DNA of 64,000 nt from Roseibium porphyridii (GTDB lineage: Bacteria > Pseudomonadota > Alphaproteobacteria > Rhizobiales > Stappiaceae): NCBI RefSeq assembly GCF_026191725.2, contig NZ_CP120863.1:1530001-1594000 (forward strand). The letters are read 5' to 3'. A program made the position numbers and the translations under genes. The notes under the pieces were generated by a model, which saw only the letters and a list, made by a program, of their open reading frames with translations, was not told the origin of the DNA and searched no databases. This document shows, piece after piece, positions 8,180 through 17,834 of the stretch. Every line of letters starts with the position of its first letter. Within the stretch, counting starts at the first letter, position 1.

Positions 8180-9178
8180 TTGGCGGCTCGGGTAACGATC
8201 AAAACCATCGCAAAGGACCTCGGGATCTCGCATATGACCGTTTCCCGGGCGCTCTCCGATCATCCGAATGTCCAGAAAGACACCCGGGAACTCGTGAAAA
8301 AAAGAGCGGCTGAACTCGGCTATGTCAAGATCGCCGCTGCGACAGCCATGCGAGGCGACGGTACTCGGATTGTCGGGCTGCTTCTGCCCAACATTGTCAA
8401 CGAGTTTTATGCCAGTTTCGCCAACGAACTTGCCCGAATCTGTGAAGCTTTTTCCTATCAGCTGATCATTCATCTGACAGACGACGACTTAAAAACAGAG
8501 CACAAGGCAATGCAACAATTGCGCGAAGTTCAGGCAAAGGCCGTTGTTGTCGTACCGGCCCCTGGAGACCCTCACCTGATGGGTGGAGATCGGCATCATC
8601 TTGACGGGCTCGACGTGATTCAATTGATCCGCCAACGCTCCGTGACCGGACGTGAAGCTGCGATCCTGGTGGATGATGCCGGAGCGATCTCAGCCGCAGT
8701 CAAACACCTTCACGCAACGGGTCATAAGAAAATAGCCTATATCGGCGCGAATTCTGATCTATCCTCTGGTCGCAATCGTCTGGAAGCCTATCGCAAGGGA
8801 CTTCGTGAGAGCGGACTTTCCGAAATTCATGAACTGATCAAGACTGCACCGCCATCATTTTCCATGGGAGGCAATTCTGCAGAGGCTCTTTTGTCGGAAG
8901 GTGTTGCAACGGCGATAGTCTGCGGCGGGTTTGAAATCTCAAATGGGGCTCTGCACGCTCTTTTGACATCGGGCCGCAAACCCGGTTCCGACATCGCCTT
9001 CATCGGATATGGCGACCCGTCTTTCTATACTTGGATTGAAGGTGGGATCTCGACGATCCGCGTCCCGGTTTCACCTCTTGCAAACCAGACACTTCAGGTT
9101 TTGAAGTCGGGTACCGCCGACGATGAAAATGCTCAGATATTCGAATTTCAGGCCGAACTCGTGATCAGAAAATCCTGA
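8180..9178 (+). CDS. LacI-family transcriptional regulator of the sugar-acid/ABC island
   Basis: 332 residues. An N-terminal LacI helix-turn-helix (VTIKTIAKDLGISHMTVSRAL, with the hinge around LGYVK) is followed by a periplasmic-binding-protein-like sensor domain. The start is a TTG at 8180 preceded by GGAG at 8167-8170; no ATG fits the family N-terminus. It is divergent from the kinase operon and next to a perfect palindrome that recurs before the ABC importer. It is therefore probably a repressor released by the imported sugar or an intermediate. Confidence 0.92.
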   Translation: MAARVTIKTIAKDLGISHMTVSRALSDHPNVQKDTRELVKKRAAELGYVKIAAATAMRGDGTRIVGLLLPNIVNEFYASFANELARICEAFSYQLIIHLTDDDLKTEHKAMQQLREVQAKAVVVVPAPGDPHLMGGDRHHLDGLDVIQLIRQRSVTGREAAILVDDAGAISAAVKHLHATGHKKIAYIGANSDLSSGRNRLEAYRKGLRESGLSEIHELIKTAPPSFSMGGNSAEALLSEGVATAIVCGGFEISNGALHALLTSGRKPGSDIAFIGYGDPSFYTWIEGGISTIRVPVSPLANQTLQVLKSGTADDENAQIFEFQAELVIRKS

Positions 9179-9358
9179 GGGCTCTTGTTGTTTGCCATCC
9201 AATATCGCGATCGTCACTTTTTCAGACGCTGGGTGATGGGCCAACGCTGGTTCCGGGCAGGGCTGAGTGTTATGCGTTCATCATGTTTCGGTTCAGTCTC
9301 GCTCACCGAGCCCATGTCCGGTGATGTCTCGGGTGTGGTTTTTGGAAGTATTGCGAGA

Positions 9359-9387
9359 CTGACAGCAAGACAGACTGTGTTTATAAT
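9359..9387 (+). promoter_or_regulatory. Sigma-70-type promoter for the FAH-fold gene
   Basis: CTGACA at 9359-9364 and TATAAT at 9382-9387 are separated by 17 bp, close to consensus. Transcription would begin near 9394, about 12 bases before the ATG. The rest of the 9179-9405 gap holds no operator like those of the preceding island, and nothing else I can name. Confidence 0.6.
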
Positions 9388-9405
9388 TGCGGATACGAGA
9401 GCTTC

Positions 9406-10560
9406 ATGAGTACATCGCTGAGCCTTCCTAATGACGGCACATTTTTGTTCAGGGTCTGGCGTCCCGATGTTTCAGGGCCATCGATTTGTGCGCTGAAAGA
9501 CGGTGTTTTGCATGATGTCACCTGCAAGGCTGTGTCAACGGTTCACGATCTTCTTGAACTTGAAAACCCGGCGGCCTGGCTTACCAGCGCCGAGGGTGAA
9601 CCGATTGGCCGTCTCGATCAGATCGCATTGAACTCCCGCGAAACACCTGACACTTCGCAGCCCTGGCTATTGGCGCCCGCAGACCTTCAGGCGATCAAAG
9701 CCTGCGGTGTGACGTTTGCATCTTCCATGCTTGAGCGCGTGATTGAAGAACGGGCGAAGGGAGATCCCAAGAAAGCGGATCAGATCCGTGAACGCTGCAC
9801 AGCCATCATGGGAGAGAGCCTGAAGTCCGTTGAGCCCGGCTCTGAAAAAGCCGCTCAACTAAAAGACGCCCTGGTCGCTGAAGATATGTGGTCGCAATAT
9901 CTGGAGGTTGGCATCGGGCCAGACGCAGAAGTTTTCACGAAGTCGCAGCCTATGTCAGCTGTTGGTTCTGGTGCTGCAGTCGGTCTGCACCCTGCTTCGC
10001 GGTGGAACAATCCTGAACCGGAAGTCGTTCTTGCAGTCAGCAGTTCCGGTCAAGTCAAAGGTGCGATGCTCGGAAATGACGTGAACCTGCGCGACATCGA
10101 AGGTCGGTCCGCATTGTTGCTGGGCAAGGCCAAAGACAACAACGCGTCAACATCCATCGGCCCTGCGGTACGTCTGTTCGACGATACGTTCGGCATGGAT
10201 GATGTGCGCAGATTGGAACTTGATCTGAAAGTCACGGGTGAAGATGGGTTCACGCTCTCCGGGCATTCGACAATGACCGAGATAAGCCGAGATCCGCTTG
10301 ACCTTGTGGCGCAGGCCTGCGGCCGCCATCACCAGTATCCAGATGGTTTTTTCCTGTTTCTTGGAACGCTGTTTGCACCGACGGAAGATCGCGACACGCC
10401 CGGCGAGGGCTTCACCCATAAGCTGGGCGACATTGTCGAGATATCCTGTCCCCAGTTGGGAACACTCCGAAACACAGTGCGACTGTCAACGCACTGTCCT
10501 GAATGGCGTTTCGGAAACCGCGCGTTGATGGCAAATCTTTCAAGCCGCAAGCTTATCTAG
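9406..10560 (+). CDS. FAH-fold protein, 2-keto-3-deoxy-pentonate dehydratase-like (XylX/KDAD type)
   Basis: 384 residues. An N-terminal domain of about 170 residues precedes an FAH catalytic core with metal ligands in NPEPEVVL and GNDVNLRD. The length and layout match the FAH members that dehydrate 2-keto-3-deoxy-D-arabinonate or -xylonate to 2-oxoglutarate semialdehyde (Caulobacter XylX group) better than fumarylacetoacetase itself. It stands alone behind its own promoter. It may help process acids from the island just upstream, but no shared operator supports that. The family is firm; the reaction is an inference. Confidence 0.78.
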   Translation: MSTSLSLPNDGTFLFRVWRPDVSGPSICALKDGVLHDVTCKAVSTVHDLLELENPAAWLTSAEGEPIGRLDQIALNSRETPDTSQPWLLAPADLQAIKACGVTFASSMLERVIEERAKGDPKKADQIRERCTAIMGESLKSVEPGSEKAAQLKDALVAEDMWSQYLEVGIGPDAEVFTKSQPMSAVGSGAAVGLHPASRWNNPEPEVVLAVSSSGQVKGAMLGNDVNLRDIEGRSALLLGKAKDNNASTSIGPAVRLFDDTFGMDDVRRLELDLKVTGEDGFTLSGHSTMTEISRDPLDLVAQACGRHHQYPDGFFLFLGTLFAPTEDRDTPGEGFTHKLGDIVEISCPQLGTLRNTVRLSTHCPEWRFGNRALMANLSSRKLI

Positions 10561-10690
10561 AGCGGATCCATCAACCGTTTCAACACCTGAGGGAGGTGCT
10601 CCAGTGACGTGACAAGTTGCGTTGTTGGTTCGCTCCCATCGTTCGTGTCAGGTCTGCCGGTTTGTCAGGTCTGCTGGGGGGCGATTGACC
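10561..10690. other. Convergent intergenic gap with a short direct repeat
   Basis: The gap lies between the FAH-fold gene and the convergent UspA gene. A direct repeat TGTCAGGTCTGC occurs twice within about 30 bases near 10647-10676. I see no clear terminator hairpin with a T run. Confidence 0.4.
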
Positions 10691-11110
10691 TCAGCTGTCA
10701 TCATCACGCACAACAAAGACGGAGCATTCAGCACGCCGCACGACCCGGGACGCTGTCGATCCCAAAAAGTAGTCCTGTGCTGACGGGTGATGAGAACCGA
10801 CCAGTATCAAGTCGATATTGTTGTCTTTTGCGTAGCTTGCAATCTGGACACCGGGTTTGCCGGTCACGACCTTGCAGTCGACCCGTTGGTCTCCGTCAGC
10901 CGCCTGTTGCAGCTTTTCGGCCACCTTGTCAGTCAGATGATTGTCAATTTTCAGGTCAACGAACTCCGAGACAAAGCCAGGAATGTTTTCAAGCACGGTC
11001 AATAGAGTGATCCGGCCATCGTCAGTCAATAAATGCCGGGCGACTTCAAGTTTCCGCTGGACAAGTGTTTCATGATCCAGCGCGACGGGAATGAGAACAT
11101 TTTTATACAT
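10691..11110 (-). CDS. Universal stress protein, UspA family
   Basis: 139 residues, single Usp domain. The N-terminal strand is MYKNVLIPVAL and the ATP-binding segment VGSHHPSAQDYFLGSTAS has the Gly spacing of nucleotide-binding Usp proteins. It is the last gene of the sulfonate island, 27 bases after the exporter gene. Usp proteins are often found beside TRAP transporters and organic-acid catabolic genes in marine alphaproteobacteria. A specific role cannot be assigned. Confidence 0.88.
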   Translation of the reverse strand: MYKNVLIPVALDHETLVQRKLEVARHLLTDDGRITLLTVLENIPGFVSEFVDLKIDNHLTDKVAEKLQQAADGDQRVDCKVVTGKPGVQIASYAKDNNIDLILVGSHHPSAQDYFLGSTASRVVRRAECSVFVVRDDDS

Positions 11111-11137
11111 CGACCTGAAGCCTCCATTTTTGAACTG

Positions 11138-12220
11138 TTATGAGCCGCCTTGCAGGCCTGGCAGCACGACAAGAAGCCCGAATGCGACCAGTGCAGCTAG
11201 AAAAACTGTTTCTGCAATCAGCAGTCCTGCGGCTGCCTTGCCGACTTTCATCAAGTCTTTGGGAACTGTCTTCAGCCCAACCGCCGCGATTGCCAGCAGC
11301 AACAGCCAGCGAGACAGGTCTGCCGACAGTTCAGTGATCACTGCCGGAAGCGCGATAACGGAATTGAGTGTTGCCAAGGCCACGAAGCCGACCACGAATG
11401 CCGGGACGAGGGGCATGCCGGGGTTGCCTGAAGCACTGCTGCCGACGGTCATCCGAAGCACGATCAGTGCTGTCATCACGATGGGTGCAAGCATGGCGAC
11501 ACGCAGCAGCTTGACCAGCGTCGCCGTCTCGCCGGCTTCCTGCGAAACGGAAAAGCCCGCACCGACGACCTGTGCGACATCGTGGATCGTCGCGCCGAGA
11601 TAAATGCCGGCAGCTCTGTCACTGAGTGCGAGCTGTTCGGACAGAACCGGATAAAGGATCATGGCAAGCGTTGACAATATGGTGACGCCGACCACGGTGA
11701 AGACGAGCCTATCCTCTGATCTTTCATCTTTAGGCAAGATGGCGGCGATGGCCATGGCGGCTGAGGCGCCGCAGATCGCGACAGATCCTGCCGACAGAAA
11801 CGCAAACCGGTAACGGAAGCCGAACAGGCGCGAAACTGCAAGGCCAAAAGCGATGGTCAGAAGGACGCCTGCAACGACCAGGCCCACGACCGGCCAGCCA
11901 AGCGCACTTACCATGTCGAAGCTGATGCGTAGCCCCAGAAGAGCGACGCCCAGCCGAAGAAGGGTACGGGCGCTGAATGCAATGCCCGCCTGACAGCGAA
12001 CATCCTCGGACAAGAAGTTCAGCGAGATGCCGATCAAGAGCGCAAGAAGCATAGCCGGAGCGCCGTAGTGCTCGGCGATGAACTGGCTGGCGAGCGCAAT
12101 AACCAGGGCAACGAGCACACCGGGCATAACTGTGCGAAGCACATCAGCACTGAATTTTGATCTTCCGGCGTTTCCAGCGGGAGCGGCCGAAGCCGGTTCA
12201 TTGAGGTCAGGCTGAGACAT
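11138..12220 (-). CDS. YeiH/PSE-family anion exporter, probable sulfite/sulfate exporter (SuyZ-like)
   Basis: 360 residues with about ten hydrophobic segments and the UPF0324/YeiH pattern (RTLLRLGVALLGLRIS, GASAAMAIAAIL, IHDVAQVVGAG). The family contains the exporter named SuyZ in sulfolactate-degrading bacteria. SuyAB releases sulfite in the same gene cluster, so removing sulfite or sulfate from the cell fits well. The ATG at 12220 follows GAGAGGG. The gene overlaps the Ldh2 dehydrogenase stop by 14 bases. The anion is inferred from context. Confidence 0.85.
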   Translation of the reverse strand: MSQPDLNEPASAAPAGNAGRSKFSADVLRTVMPGVLVALVIALASQFIAEHYGAPAMLLALLIGISLNFLSEDVRCQAGIAFSARTLLRLGVALLGLRISFDMVSALGWPVVGLVVAGVLLTIAFGLAVSRLFGFRYRFAFLSAGSVAICGASAAMAIAAILPKDERSEDRLVFTVVGVTILSTLAMILYPVLSEQLALSDRAAGIYLGATIHDVAQVVGAGFSVSQEAGETATLVKLLRVAMLAPIVMTALIVLRMTVGSSASGNPGMPLVPAFVVGFVALATLNSVIALPAVITELSADLSRWLLLLAIAAVGLKTVPKDLMKVGKAAAGLLIAETVFLAALVAFGLLVVLPGLQGGS

Positions 12221-13217
12221 CAGCAAGCCCTCTCACGACTTCAAGATACCGGGTTGGCACTTCAATGCCCTTGTCCTTTGCCTCGCGAATGGCTGTGGAT
12301 CGCCTGGTGCCGGGAAGGCGTGCGCCCTCCATGGTCTCGATGAGTTGCAACAAGCCTTCGATGCGATCCGCGAAATGAGCCTGATCCTGAGGTTTCATGG
12401 CGATCAGGAATTGTCCGACCCCCGGAGGTGGACCATCACTGCTGAAAAAGGAAGACGCTTCAGTGCTCTTTGCTGCCCCTGTCATTACCGAAGCCAGAAT
12501 TTCGACCATCAAGGCGAGCGCAGTGCCCTTTGCTTCGCCAATTGGCAGCATGGTGCCTTCCAGTGCTTCCGAAGCATCTGTGGTCGGCTGGCCGTCCTTG
12601 TTGAGCGCCCATCCTTCGGGGATCGGCTTACCCGCCTTTCGGGCATTCATCACCTTGCCGCGCGCCACGCGCGACAAGGACAAATCGATGACCAGGGGAT
12701 CTTTGTCCGCCCTCGGTGCAGCGAAGGCAATCGGATTGGTTCCGAAGACCGCTGATTTGGCGCCGAACGGTGCCATCGCAGCGGGCGCGTTTGCGACCAT
12801 GATGCCGAGCAACCCCTGTCTGGCAAGCTTTTCAACCTGAACGGACAGGGCACCGCAGTGATGAGACCGCGTGACACCCATGGTCGCGCACCCGCTTTCG
12901 TGAGCAAGAGCAGCCCCACGTGCAATGACAAAATCAAGGGCTGGATAGGCAAAGCCGAAACCGGCATCCGCCAGCAGGCTAGAGGTTCCGATTTCCCTGA
13001 TATCGACTGGTGCCTGCGCGCGAATTTTCCCCGAGCGTACCTGGGCAACGTAGTCTTCAACGCGAGAAAACCCGTGACCGATCTGACCTTCGGCTTCGGC
13101 GGCAACCAGAGCCTCAGCGACTGTATGGGCCACTGCTGAAGGGACGTCGGCCGCGACAAAAGCCGCCGAAATCAGACTGACCGCTTCGGCGAGACTGAGG
13201 CGCTCTGAGGTTTCCAT
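12207..13217 (-). CDS. Ldh2-family dehydrogenase, probable (R)-sulfolactate dehydrogenase (ComC-like)
   Basis: 336 residues of the malate / L-lactate / ureidoglycolate dehydrogenase family (Ldh_2). The family includes ComC, which interconverts (R)-sulfolactate and sulfopyruvate. Typical stretches are VTRSHHCGALSVQVEKLARQG, GTNPIAFAAP and the VIDLSLS region. The start METSERLS at 13217 follows AGGAG. It lies between SuyB and the exporter, so a sulfolactate substrate is likely. No SlcC/SlcD partner is visible in the window, so a full racemisation route by two dehydrogenases cannot be claimed. Confidence 0.8.
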   Translation of the reverse strand: METSERLSLAEAVSLISAAFVAADVPSAVAHTVAEALVAAEAEGQIGHGFSRVEDYVAQVRSGKIRAQAPVDIREIGTSSLLADAGFGFAYPALDFVIARGAALAHESGCATMGVTRSHHCGALSVQVEKLARQGLLGIMVANAPAAMAPFGAKSAVFGTNPIAFAAPRADKDPLVIDLSLSRVARGKVMNARKAGKPIPEGWALNKDGQPTTDASEALEGTMLPIGEAKGTALALMVEILASVMTGAAKSTEASSFFSSDGPPPGVGQFLIAMKPQDQAHFADRIEGLLQLIETMEGARLPGTRRSTAIREAKDKGIEVPTRYLEVVRGLADVSA

Positions 13218-13268
13218 AAAGTCGTCACTCCTAAAGATGGCCGGCGAACCGGCCATCCAGCCGGCAAA

Positions 13269-14450
13269 TCAGGCGCTTCTGTAAAGTTTGGTCATTGAGA
13301 ACTCTCTATGACCTAGGGCTTCTGCAGCCGTGTTGCGCCCATTGGCGGTGCGACGGATCATTTCGATCAATTCGTCGCCGGCCTCATCGATGGTCATCTC
13401 CCGGCGCAAAATACCGGAGACATCCACGTCAACATGTTCGCTCATCGTGCGCACTGTGCGCGGATTGGCAGTGATCTTGATGACCGGAACAATCGGGTTG
13501 CCGACCACGTTGCCTTGTCCTGTCGGGAAGGTGTGGATCACGGCGCCACCGGCTGCCATCAGGGTAACACATTCCGCAGCGGCGGATGATGAATCCATGA
13601 AATAGAGGCCTTTACCGGACTTGGGTGCTTCAGCCGGCTCCAGGATGTCGATGTATTGCGAGGTTCGGCCGATCTTTTCAAGGTTGCCGAGCGCTTTTTC
13701 TTCGATCGTGGTCAGACCGCCTTCAATGTTGCCCTTCGTAGGCTGGCTGTCAGACAGGTCGTCGGTCTGGTGAGCAAAGATCACATCGTCCTGATACGCT
13801 TTCCACATCTTGTGCCAGCGCTCGCCGACTTCCTCGTTGATTGCCCGTTTCTGGCAAATGTGCTCAGCGCCGGTGATCTCTGATGTTTCGCCGAAGAAGC
13901 CGGTAATGCCTTCCGGAAGCAGCTTGTCGTACATGTTGCCGACGGTCGGGCACGATCCAAGGCCGGTCGTGGTGTCGCTTTCACCACACTTTGTCGAAAC
14001 CCATAGATCTGAAAGCGGGCATTCTTCGCGCTGAAGTTCGGTTGACCAGTGAACGAATTCCTTGGCTTTCCAGGATGCTGCGCGAATGGTTTCAAAATCG
14101 CCGTTCTGCTCAATGGAGAACTCGGCGACCGGCTTGCCGGTTTCGCGAATGCCGTCCGCGATGCGTTTGGTCCAGCCGGGTTCGATCCCGATCACCACGA
14201 CAGCAGCAACATTCGGGTTGGCTCCGGTGCCGATCATCGTGCGGAAATGCAACTCCAGATCTTCGCCGAATTGAAGGCGACCATAGGCATGCGGAATGGC
14301 AAGGGTGCCCTTGACGTTGTTGGCCACGGCCTCACAGGCTGCGTTCGAAATATCGTCGACCGGCAGAATGACGACGTGGTTGCGTACGCCGACGCGGCCG
14401 TTTTCCCGCCGATAGGCCTTCACCGTGACATTTGAGTATTTGGATGACAT
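13269..14450 (-). CDS. suyB: (R)-sulfolactate sulfo-lyase, large subunit
   Basis: 393 residues of the UxaA/altronate-dehydratase C-terminal type, in the form found in SuyB. The cysteine-bearing segment [18 protein letters not shown] matches the metal or iron-sulfur site of the family. With SuyA it cleaves (R)-sulfolactate to pyruvate and sulfite in the cytoplasm. It follows suyA by 12 bases. The split into a small and a large subunit and the neighbouring HpsN, HpsO and HpsP genes make sulfolactate much likelier than altronate or galactarate. Confidence 0.92.
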   Translation of the reverse strand: MSSKYSNVTVKAYRRENGRVGVRNHVVILPVDDISNAACEAVANNVKGTLAIPHAYGRLQFGEDLELHFRTMIGTGANPNVAAVVVIGIEPGWTKRIADGIRETGKPVAEFSIEQNGDFETIRAASWKAKEFVHWSTELQREECPLSDLWVSTKCGESDTTTGLGSCPTVGNMYDKLLPEGITGFFGETSEITGAEHICQKRAINEEVGERWHKMWKAYQDDVIFAHQTDDLSDSQPTKGNIEGGLTTIEEKALGNLEKIGRTSQYIDILEPAEAPKSGKGLYFMDSSSAAAECVTLMAAGGAVIHTFPTGQGNVVGNPIVPVIKITANPRTVRTMSEHVDVDVSGILRREMTIDEAGDELIEMIRRTANGRNTAAEALGHREFSMTKLYRSA

Positions 14451-14462
14451 GGGCAGGGCTCC

Positions 14463-14753
14463 TTACCAGCGCTTTGTTTTGCAGTTGTGGGTGTGGACAT
14501 GTCCGCCCTTTTCGATATCGGCAATGATTTTGCCGATGTCCTCGCCGTATTTGACAGCCGTGTCTCCGTCTTTCAGATCTTTCAGTGCGATCTTGTGTCC
14601 GATGGGCACATCAGCGCCTGCGGTCAGTCGGAAAGTAGAGTTGTCGTGGGTGACGCAGCACAGCATATCGGTACCGGCCGTCAGTCCTTCCACGACGACC
14701 ACACCGACATTGTCGGCATGTTCATGGACAAGAAGATGGGGGATTTCAGACAT
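14463..14753 (-). CDS. suyA: (R)-sulfolactate sulfo-lyase, small subunit
   Basis: 96 residues, SAF-domain protein like the N-terminal part of altronate dehydratase (HADNVGVVVVEGL, IGHKIALKDL, GKIIADIEKGGHVHTHN). The start at 14753 is preceded by AAGGAG. Longer in-frame readings reach back into the alcohol dehydrogenase gene and are not needed. It forms the SuyAB lyase with the next gene. Confidence 0.93.
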   Translation of the reverse strand: MSEIPHLLVHEHADNVGVVVVEGLTAGTDMLCCVTHDNSTFRLTAGADVPIGHKIALKDLKDGDTAVKYGEDIGKIIADIEKGGHVHTHNCKTKRW

Positions 14754-14763
14754 GAATGTCTCC

Positions 14764-15759
14764 TTAGGTGTTTGGCGAAAGTAGAATTTTGGGCACCGAG
14801 ATTTTGCCTGCACGCAAGTCGGCAAAGGCTGCCTGGCCTTCTGACAAAGGCCGGATTTCAACCCAGTTTAGCGCGCCTAGCCTTCCCTCGAACATCGCTT
14901 TGGCAGTCTGACGGAAGTCTTCTGCAGTGTAAGTGTAGGTGCCGATAAAGGTAATTTCCTGAAGGGTAACACGACGTATATCGAGCCCCCCGTCTGCGGA
15001 TCCCAAGCCTATGTGGGCAATGACACCGCCAGGCTTTACGGACGCCGAGGCGGCTGCTCGTGTCGCGGCGTAACCGACGCCGTCTATCACCAGGTCATAT
15101 TGGCCGCTGGTGTCTGCCTCTTCCGGCGTCAGGACTTCAATGCCACAGGTTTTTGCAAGGAATTGACCACGGCTCTCATTCGGTTCGACCAGACGGACAT
15201 CAGGCATGCCCTGAGCTCTCAAAGAAAGTGCTGCACCGAGGCCGATAGCGCCGCCGCCGATCACAAGTGTTCGCGCTTCGGCAGGTTCGCAACGGAGCGC
15301 GGCGCGGGCCAACCGCACTGCGTGCCAACCACAGGCTATCGGTTCTGCCAGAGCAGCTTGTGCGTCCGATACGTGATCTGGAACGGTCACCAGATTCCGC
15401 TCCGGCATGGCAAGATAGTCGGCAAAACCGCCTTCACGCGGCGGCATTGAAATTATCTGGCGTTCCGTACACAGGTTGTCACGCCCGGATTTGCAGGCTT
15501 CGCATTTGCCGCAGGTTACCAGTGGATTGACCGTGACGTGCCGACCGGACAGGGGCCCCGTCTGAACCGTTCCGGCAACTTCATGACCAAGGATCAGCGG
15601 CGCCGGCCGGCGCTCGTCATGACCCAGATAGGCGTGCATGTCGGAACCGCATATGCCGGTATGGGCGACGCGGATGAGAACTTCATCCTGCACCGGAACA
15701 GGATCGGCGACGTCCTGATAGGACTGGGCTTCTGGTCCTGTATAAACAAGCGCTTTCAT
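14764..15759 (-). CDS. hpsP: DHPS dehydrogenase, zinc-type alcohol dehydrogenase
   Basis: Medium-chain zinc alcohol dehydrogenase, 331 residues. Visible features are the catalytic zinc region CGSDMHAYLGHDE with GHEVAG, the structural-zinc cysteines in CGKCEACKSGRDNLC, and a Rossmann motif VIGGGAIGLGAAL. In Cupriavidus pinatubonensis the HpsO and HpsP dehydrogenases interconvert the DHPS enantiomers through a ketone so that HpsN can act. The four-base overlap with the SDR gene and its place beside hpsN and suyAB support this assignment. Confidence 0.85.
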   Translation of the reverse strand: MKALVYTGPEAQSYQDVADPVPVQDEVLIRVAHTGICGSDMHAYLGHDERRPAPLILGHEVAGTVQTGPLSGRHVTVNPLVTCGKCEACKSGRDNLCTERQIISMPPREGGFADYLAMPERNLVTVPDHVSDAQAALAEPIACGWHAVRLARAALRCEPAEARTLVIGGGAIGLGAALSLRAQGMPDVRLVEPNESRGQFLAKTCGIEVLTPEEADTSGQYDLVIDGVGYAATRAAASASVKPGGVIAHIGLGSADGGLDIRRVTLQEITFIGTYTYTAEDFRQTAKAMFEGRLGALNWVEIRPLSEGQAAFADLRAGKISVPKILLSPNT

Positions 15760-16508
15760 TTTGCAGTAAACCCTCCATCGACCATCAGGATTTGGCCGGT
15801 CACGTAGCTGGAGGCTTCAGAACACAGGAACAACAACGGTCCGTCGATATCTTCCAGTTCGCCGTTTCGCCCGATGCAGGTTTGAGCAGCATTTCGTTCA
15901 GCTCTTTCCTTGTCACCAAAGACCGCGGCCGTCAATTCCGTTGGAAAGAAGCCAGGCCCGAGCGCGTTGGTGTTGATACCGTCTTCAGACCAGGCTTCAG
16001 CCATTGCTCTCGTCAGCTGGCCAATCCCGCCTTTTGAGGCTCCATAAGAAATACCTCCGGGAAAGGCGCGCTCGGTTTGCAATGAAGCAAAATTGACGAT
16101 GCGGCCCCAGCCTTTTTCCCGCATGGCCGGAACAAAGGCTTTGCTCAAAAAGAACGGTATCGTGAGGTTGAGCGTCAAAGTGATGTCCCATCCCTCAGGG
16201 GTAACTTCGTCCGCGACCTGCCTGGTGTTGATGCCGGCTGCGTGCACCAGGATCTGAGGTGGACCGAAAGGCGTGCTCACCTCTTCGACAGTCTTTGCAA
16301 GCTTGGCGCGGTCGCTGAGGTCGGCTGATACAGCCGCTGTGTGGCCGCCCGCTTCTTGTTTCCAGTTTTCCAGGTCTTCGGCTCTGCGTGCAACGCCAAC
16401 CACCGACGCACCGGCGCTTGCCAGTACGGTGGCGGCTCGGCGCCCGAGGCCGGAACTTGCTCCGGTCACACAAACAACCTTGCCGGTTACGTCGAAGAGG
16501 GCAGTCAT
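15756..16508 (-). CDS. hpsO: DHPS dehydrogenase, SDR family
   Basis: Classical SDR, 250 residues from the ATG at 16508 (MTALFDVTGKVV). The cofactor motif is TGASSGLG, NAG-type strand HAAGIN, and the catalytic pair is in SYGASKGG. It is the expected partner of HpsP in inverting the C2 hydroxyl of 2,3-dihydroxypropane-1-sulfonate. It follows hpsN by four bases and overlaps hpsP by four. The longer reading up to 16655 would overlap hpsN heavily. Confidence 0.86.
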   Translation of the reverse strand: MTALFDVTGKVVCVTGASSGLGRRAATVLASAGASVVGVARRAEDLENWKQEAGGHTAAVSADLSDRAKLAKTVEEVSTPFGPPQILVHAAGINTRQVADEVTPEGWDITLTLNLTIPFFLSKAFVPAMREKGWGRIVNFASLQTERAFPGGISYGASKGGIGQLTRAMAEAWSEDGINTNALGPGFFPTELTAAVFGDKERAERNAAQTCIGRNGELEDIDGPLLFLCSEASSYVTGQILMVDGGFTAK

Positions 16509-16512
16509 GCGA

Positions 16513-17826
16513 TCAGACCCCGGCATCGGCACTGAGATCGAATGTCTCGTCGGGGAAGTATTTCCTGAGCCTGATATCGGCCGTGCGTGCGTGGCCTTCC
16601 ATACCCTCAAGCCTTGAAATACGAGCCGTTGCTTCCGCCACCGGCTTGGCTGCATCGCGCGTTGCGCGCTGCCATGTGACGATCTTCATGTATTTATGAA
16701 CGGAAAGACCGCCGGTATAGGTCGCAGCTCCGGAGGTTGGCAGAACATGGTTTGGTCCCGACGCCTTGTCGCCAAAGGCAACGGTTGTTTCTTCACCGAG
16801 AAACAGAGATCCGTAGCAGGACAACCGTTTGAGCCACCAGTCCAGGTCCTGCGCCTGCACTGTGAGGTGTTCAGGCGCATAGAGGTCCGAAGTTGCCGCC
16901 ATTTCTTCCCGGTTTTCACAAAGGATGACCTCAGCATAGTCGCGCCAGGCGGCTGTGGCATTGTCCCGGTTCACTTCCGGCAGATCATCGATCAGTTTGG
17001 GCACGAGTGCCATCACCTTTTCGGCCAATGAACGGTCGTCCGTCACAAGCCACACGGGTGAATTGTAACCGTGTTCGGCCTGACCAACGAGATCGGCGGC
17101 CACGACTTCGGCATCGGCGGTCGCATCGGCCAGAACAAGGCTGTCTGTCGGTCCGGCGATCATGTCGATACCGACCCTGCCGAAAAGGATCCTCTTGGCT
17201 TCGGCAACAAACTGGTTGCCAGGGCCGACCAGGATGTTTGCCTTGGGCAAATCGAAGAGGCCAAACGTCATCGCTGCAACGCCTTGTACGCCGCCCATTG
17301 CCAGGATCTTGTCAGCGCCACACACTTTGGCGGCGTAGATGATCGCAGCATTGACGCCGATGCCCGGACGCGGTGGTGAGCAAGCAATGATGTTCTTGCA
17401 GCCTGCCACCTTGGCGGTGGTGACGGTCATGATGGCGCTGGCGATATGACTGTAGCGGCCGCCGGGGATGTAGCACCCGGCAGTGTCGACCGGGATGCTC
17501 TTTTGTCCAGCGATCAAGCCAGGGATCACTTCAACCTCAATGTCCTGGCAGGTCTCACGTTGAGCTTCGGCGAAACGCTTCACGTTTTGATGCGCGAATT
17601 CGATATCCCGCTTGAGTTTTTCCGGCACTTTGGCTGATGCAGCTTCGATTGCTGCATCATTCAAAATGATGTCACCCTCATACTTGTCGAACTTGGCGGC
17701 GTATTCCAGGGCGGCTGCGTCGCCGCCCGCTTCAATCGTATCAAGGATTTCCTGCACGATTTTGGTGGTCTCGGAAGCATCGGTCTTTGATGTCAGGACC
17801 GCCTTCTTTAGATATTCAACAGTCAT
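16513..17826 (-). CDS. hpsN: Sulfopropanediol 3-dehydrogenase (DHPS to sulfolactate)
   Basis: 437 residues, histidinol-dehydrogenase family. The zinc-ligand equivalents are present: Gln and His in GQAEHGYNSP, Asp in GDKASGPNH, and His in MEGHARTADIRLRK. HpsN oxidises (R)-2,3-dihydroxypropane-1-sulfonate twice with NAD+ to (R)-sulfolactate, the substrate of SuyAB two genes on. No his genes are nearby and the TRAP importer genes lie directly upstream, so the histidine pathway is an unlikely role. Confidence 0.92.
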   Translation of the reverse strand: MTVEYLKKAVLTSKTDASETTKIVQEILDTIEAGGDAAALEYAAKFDKYEGDIILNDAAIEAASAKVPEKLKRDIEFAHQNVKRFAEAQRETCQDIEVEVIPGLIAGQKSIPVDTAGCYIPGGRYSHIASAIMTVTTAKVAGCKNIIACSPPRPGIGVNAAIIYAAKVCGADKILAMGGVQGVAAMTFGLFDLPKANILVGPGNQFVAEAKRILFGRVGIDMIAGPTDSLVLADATADAEVVAADLVGQAEHGYNSPVWLVTDDRSLAEKVMALVPKLIDDLPEVNRDNATAAWRDYAEVILCENREEMAATSDLYAPEHLTVQAQDLDWWLKRLSCYGSLFLGEETTVAFGDKASGPNHVLPTSGAATYTGGLSVHKYMKIVTWQRATRDAAKPVAEATARISRLEGMEGHARTADIRLRKYFPDETFDLSADAGV

Positions 17827-17834
17827 TTCAGACC

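Noticed and set aside
9185..9409. 74-codon open frame after the LacI gene
   Set aside because: No family resemblance, and the promoter of the FAH-fold gene lies within it; it looks like a chance frame in a gap.
13269..14753. Altronate or galactarate dehydratase instead of SuyAB
   Set aside because: The split subunits and the adjacent hpsN, hpsO, hpsP and exporter genes fit sulfolactate sulfo-lyase much better.
16513..17826. Histidinol dehydrogenase (hisD)
   Set aside because: No histidine genes are near and the DHPS/sulfolactate context points to HpsN.
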